From HXMU1428-3 sp965215715 (GTDB taxonomy: Bacteria > Pseudomonadota > Alphaproteobacteria > Rhizobiales > HXMU1428-3), in the NCBI GenBank assembly GCA_965215715.1, contig OZ244129.1, forward strand, positions 806,001-870,000: 64,000 bases of DNA, read 5' to 3'. Below are positions 62,297 through 64,000 of this stretch, piece after piece (within the stretch, counting starts at the first letter, position 1; each line of letters opens with the position of its first letter). Position numbers and translations under genes: made by a program. The notes below the pieces were generated by a model, which saw nothing but the letters and a program-made list of their open reading frames with translations, made no database searches and was not told the DNA's origin.

Positions 62297-62944
62297 ATTT
62301 GTATCTATTAAAAATCTTTAGTTTTGCGCTTTCGTGCATAAACATCTTAGCTCTGACATTTTAGCTTTCATAGGCGCAAGCCACCCCTTATCAGATATGG
62401 CTTGAAAAATTCAAACCAACATCGATTGAGTGATGGCCGTTCATTTTTGACAGTTCTTAGTTTCCTAGCCCGAAGAGCAAGCCCACGAAACTTGAAGAAC
62501 AAAATGTGTCACTTAAAATTTGTTACCAAATGCTAAGTCACATTTGTTTGGAAACAACGCAAATTTGTTATTTTAGGCATTTAAATTATGCCCGAAGATT
62601 ATTATGACCGCTTATAGCACCTTTAAACTTAGGTGTTAAATACTGAATGCGTTTCCTTTAATCTCAAATCCTCCACGACAAAGGACAGCATAGCTGACCT
62701 AATTTGTAACGTAAAATGCCAGATTTTACAGCCAGTGACAAGTTTCCTTGTGCAACTTTTGCTATATTGCGTCAAAATATCTAAATAAATCTCTTTAATT
62801 GGTTATCAATGGATGGGTTAGACTTCGTCTTTCAATCAGGTTTGCCCTGCTGTTTTTTATTATAATATCATTTAGTTATGAGATTTAAATATAGTTAAAA
62901 GTAAAGATATTGAGCGGTGTATTCACTAAAACGAGGAAATTTTG
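62297..62944. other. Long intergenic region upstream of gltB
   Basis: About 650 AT-rich bases between divergent genes. I see no credible coding frame. A small stem (CACCT with AGGTG around 62620-62635) is the only local structure noted. It should contain the gltBD promoter and that of the peptidase gene. Confidence 0.4.
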
Positions 62945-64000
62945 ATGGCCCGAAATAAGAAACCAGCCCCTTACGGTCGTTGGCAGGCGCACTTAACACC
63001 AGACATGATGATTCAAGATTCGTATCGACTGGGCACGGTTAAAACATATCAGGATAGGGTGTATTGGTGTGAAATACGTGCCGATGAGGGGGGGCGCGGT
63101 GTTCTTATGGCCTGGCATGAGCAAGAGGGGCTGCGGGAAGTGCTGCCAAGCTCTTATAGTGTGCGCTCTCGGGTACATGAATATGGGGGGGGTGAGTTTT
63201 GTGTTGGCGACGGAGCTGTTTTCTTTGTGAATGCGTTGAACCAGCAAATTTACCGCTGTTTGCCATCTCAAACGCCTGAGCAAATCACCCATGCTTCAGA
63301 ATTTCGTTTTGCAGACCTTGAGTATAATCAAGACAAGAATCGCTTGATTGCTGTGGCTGAACGGCATTTGCCTCAAGAACAGGAAGGCACTCATGCTTTG
63401 CCGGATAATATGTTGGTTTATATTGGCTTGGAGGCGGATGAAAAGGGGGGTGTGAGTATTCTTGATCAATCCCATGATTTTTATGCCAGCCCGCGCCTGT
63501 CGCCAGATCAAAAAACGCTTTGTTGGTTGCAGTGGGATTTGCCTGACATGCCGTGGGAGGCTGCCAGTTTGATGGTCAGCCGTGTCAAGCCAATGGATTT
63601 TTCACCGCAAAGGCTTAGCGGCGGGCGCGGTCCCACAGCAGGTGATACTCATTGTGCCTTTGGCCCTGTTTGGGATGAAGAGGGGCGGCTTTATTTTGTT
63701 AGTGACCAAACTGGGATGGGCCAACTTTATTGTTGGGCTGAAGGGCGTGTTGAGTTGGTCAAACACCAAGATGAACAGGCTGATGGCTTGCGCCCCTTAT
63801 GGGTGTTTGGCATGGAAAGTTTGGCCGTTACGCCTTCCGGAGATGTTATGCTTTCCTCGCAACGCGATGGGCAACTGTTATTGCAGCACGTCTCGCAAAA
63901 AGAAATCAGACAAATCGTGAGCAAGTCCAAGAGCTTTGATATGGTTCATAGTCTGCAAGATCGTCTTGTTGGGATTGCAACCACCGATAAAGACCCTGCA
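62945..64000 (+). CDS. S9-family (prolyl oligopeptidase-like) peptidase, partial
   Basis: The frame opens at ATG 62945 (GAGGAAA site upstream) and runs through the right edge, 352 codons so far. The sequence has repeated WD-like beta-propeller blades (YRLGTVKTYQDRVYWCEIRADEGGRG is blade 1 by pattern; later VHEYGGGEFCVGDGAVFFVN, FASPRLSPDQ-type DFYASPRLSPDQKTLCWLQWD, and FGPVWDEEGRLYFVSDQTG). HEYGGG and SPRLSPDGK-like strings are typical of S9C acylaminoacyl/dipeptidyl peptidases. The catalytic hydrolase domain lies beyond the window. Confidence 0.8.
   Translation, partial: MARNKKPAPYGRWQAHLTPDMMIQDSYRLGTVKTYQDRVYWCEIRADEGGRGVLMAWHEQEGLREVLPSSYSVRSRVHEYGGGEFCVGDGAVFFVNALNQQIYRCLPSQTPEQITHASEFRFADLEYNQDKNRLIAVAERHLPQEQEGTHALPDNMLVYIGLEADEKGGVSILDQSHDFYASPRLSPDQKTLCWLQWDLPDMPWEAASLMVSRVKPMDFSPQRLSGGRGPTAGDTHCAFGPVWDEEGRLYFVSDQTGMGQLYCWAEGRVELVKHQDEQADGLRPLWVFGMESLAVTPSGDVMLSSQRDGQLLLQHVSQKEIRQIVSKSKSFDMVHSLQDRLVGIATTDKDPA

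Overview
The window comes from a low-GC alphaproteobacterium, probably Hyphomicrobiales or a close relative. The evidence is the order tRNA-Leu / tig / clpP / clpX / lon / tRNA-Val, the block purC-purS-purQ-purL-bolA-grxD, an F1-ATPase zeta subunit gene (DUF1476) and a HutX-type haem protein. Genus cannot be named from the sequence alone.

Positions 1-15224 look like the right-hand part of an integrated plasmid or integrative mobilizable element. From left to right it carries a heavy-metal cargo (RND efflux pump with His-rich periplasmic proteins, a CDF transporter and a divergent MerR regulator with a recognisable operator), then a VirD4-type coupling protein, a MobA/MobL relaxase, about 1.1 kb of non-coding DNA (27-bp inverted repeats, four iterons), a RepA-type initiator, a small partner gene plus ParA, a TTGCA-rich upstream region, and a tyrosine integrase. 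It ends at a 55-bp 3' fragment of tRNA-Arg(TCT), read as the displaced attachment half. The left end and the intact tRNA are predicted to lie beyond position 1.

Positions 15225-33684 are accessory chromosome: a PcaD-like hydrolase; a decayed gene; a phosphorelay (hybrid kinase, response regulator, Hpt protein) divergent from a three-gene operon of REC-TackOD1-degenerate-GGDEF protein, processive family-2 glycosyltransferase and HlyD-like protein (a probable surface-polysaccharide system); and a haem-acquisition cluster (ExbB, two ExbD, TonB, a family-5 solute-binding protein, a TonB-dependent haem receptor, an ABM-fold monooxygenase and HutX).

Positions 33709-51366 are mostly housekeeping: grxD-bolA-purL-purQ-purS-purC with a striking perfect 53-bp-arm hairpin between purC and purS, the ATPase zeta subunit, aquaporin, trigger factor and the ClpP/ClpX/Lon proteolysis block, an ArsC-like reductase and KatG.

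Positions 51702-56017 hold an Excalibur-domain protein and a small unexplained locus: a GntR regulator, three small proteins (two membrane), a PanB-like enzyme that has lost two of three canonical metal ligands, and a membrane sterol-desaturase/fatty-acid-hydroxylase-like protein. Two nearly identical TTRATATATCAA sites sit before the last two genes. The window closes with gltD-gltB (glutamate synthase) and the start of an S9-family peptidase that runs off the right edge.
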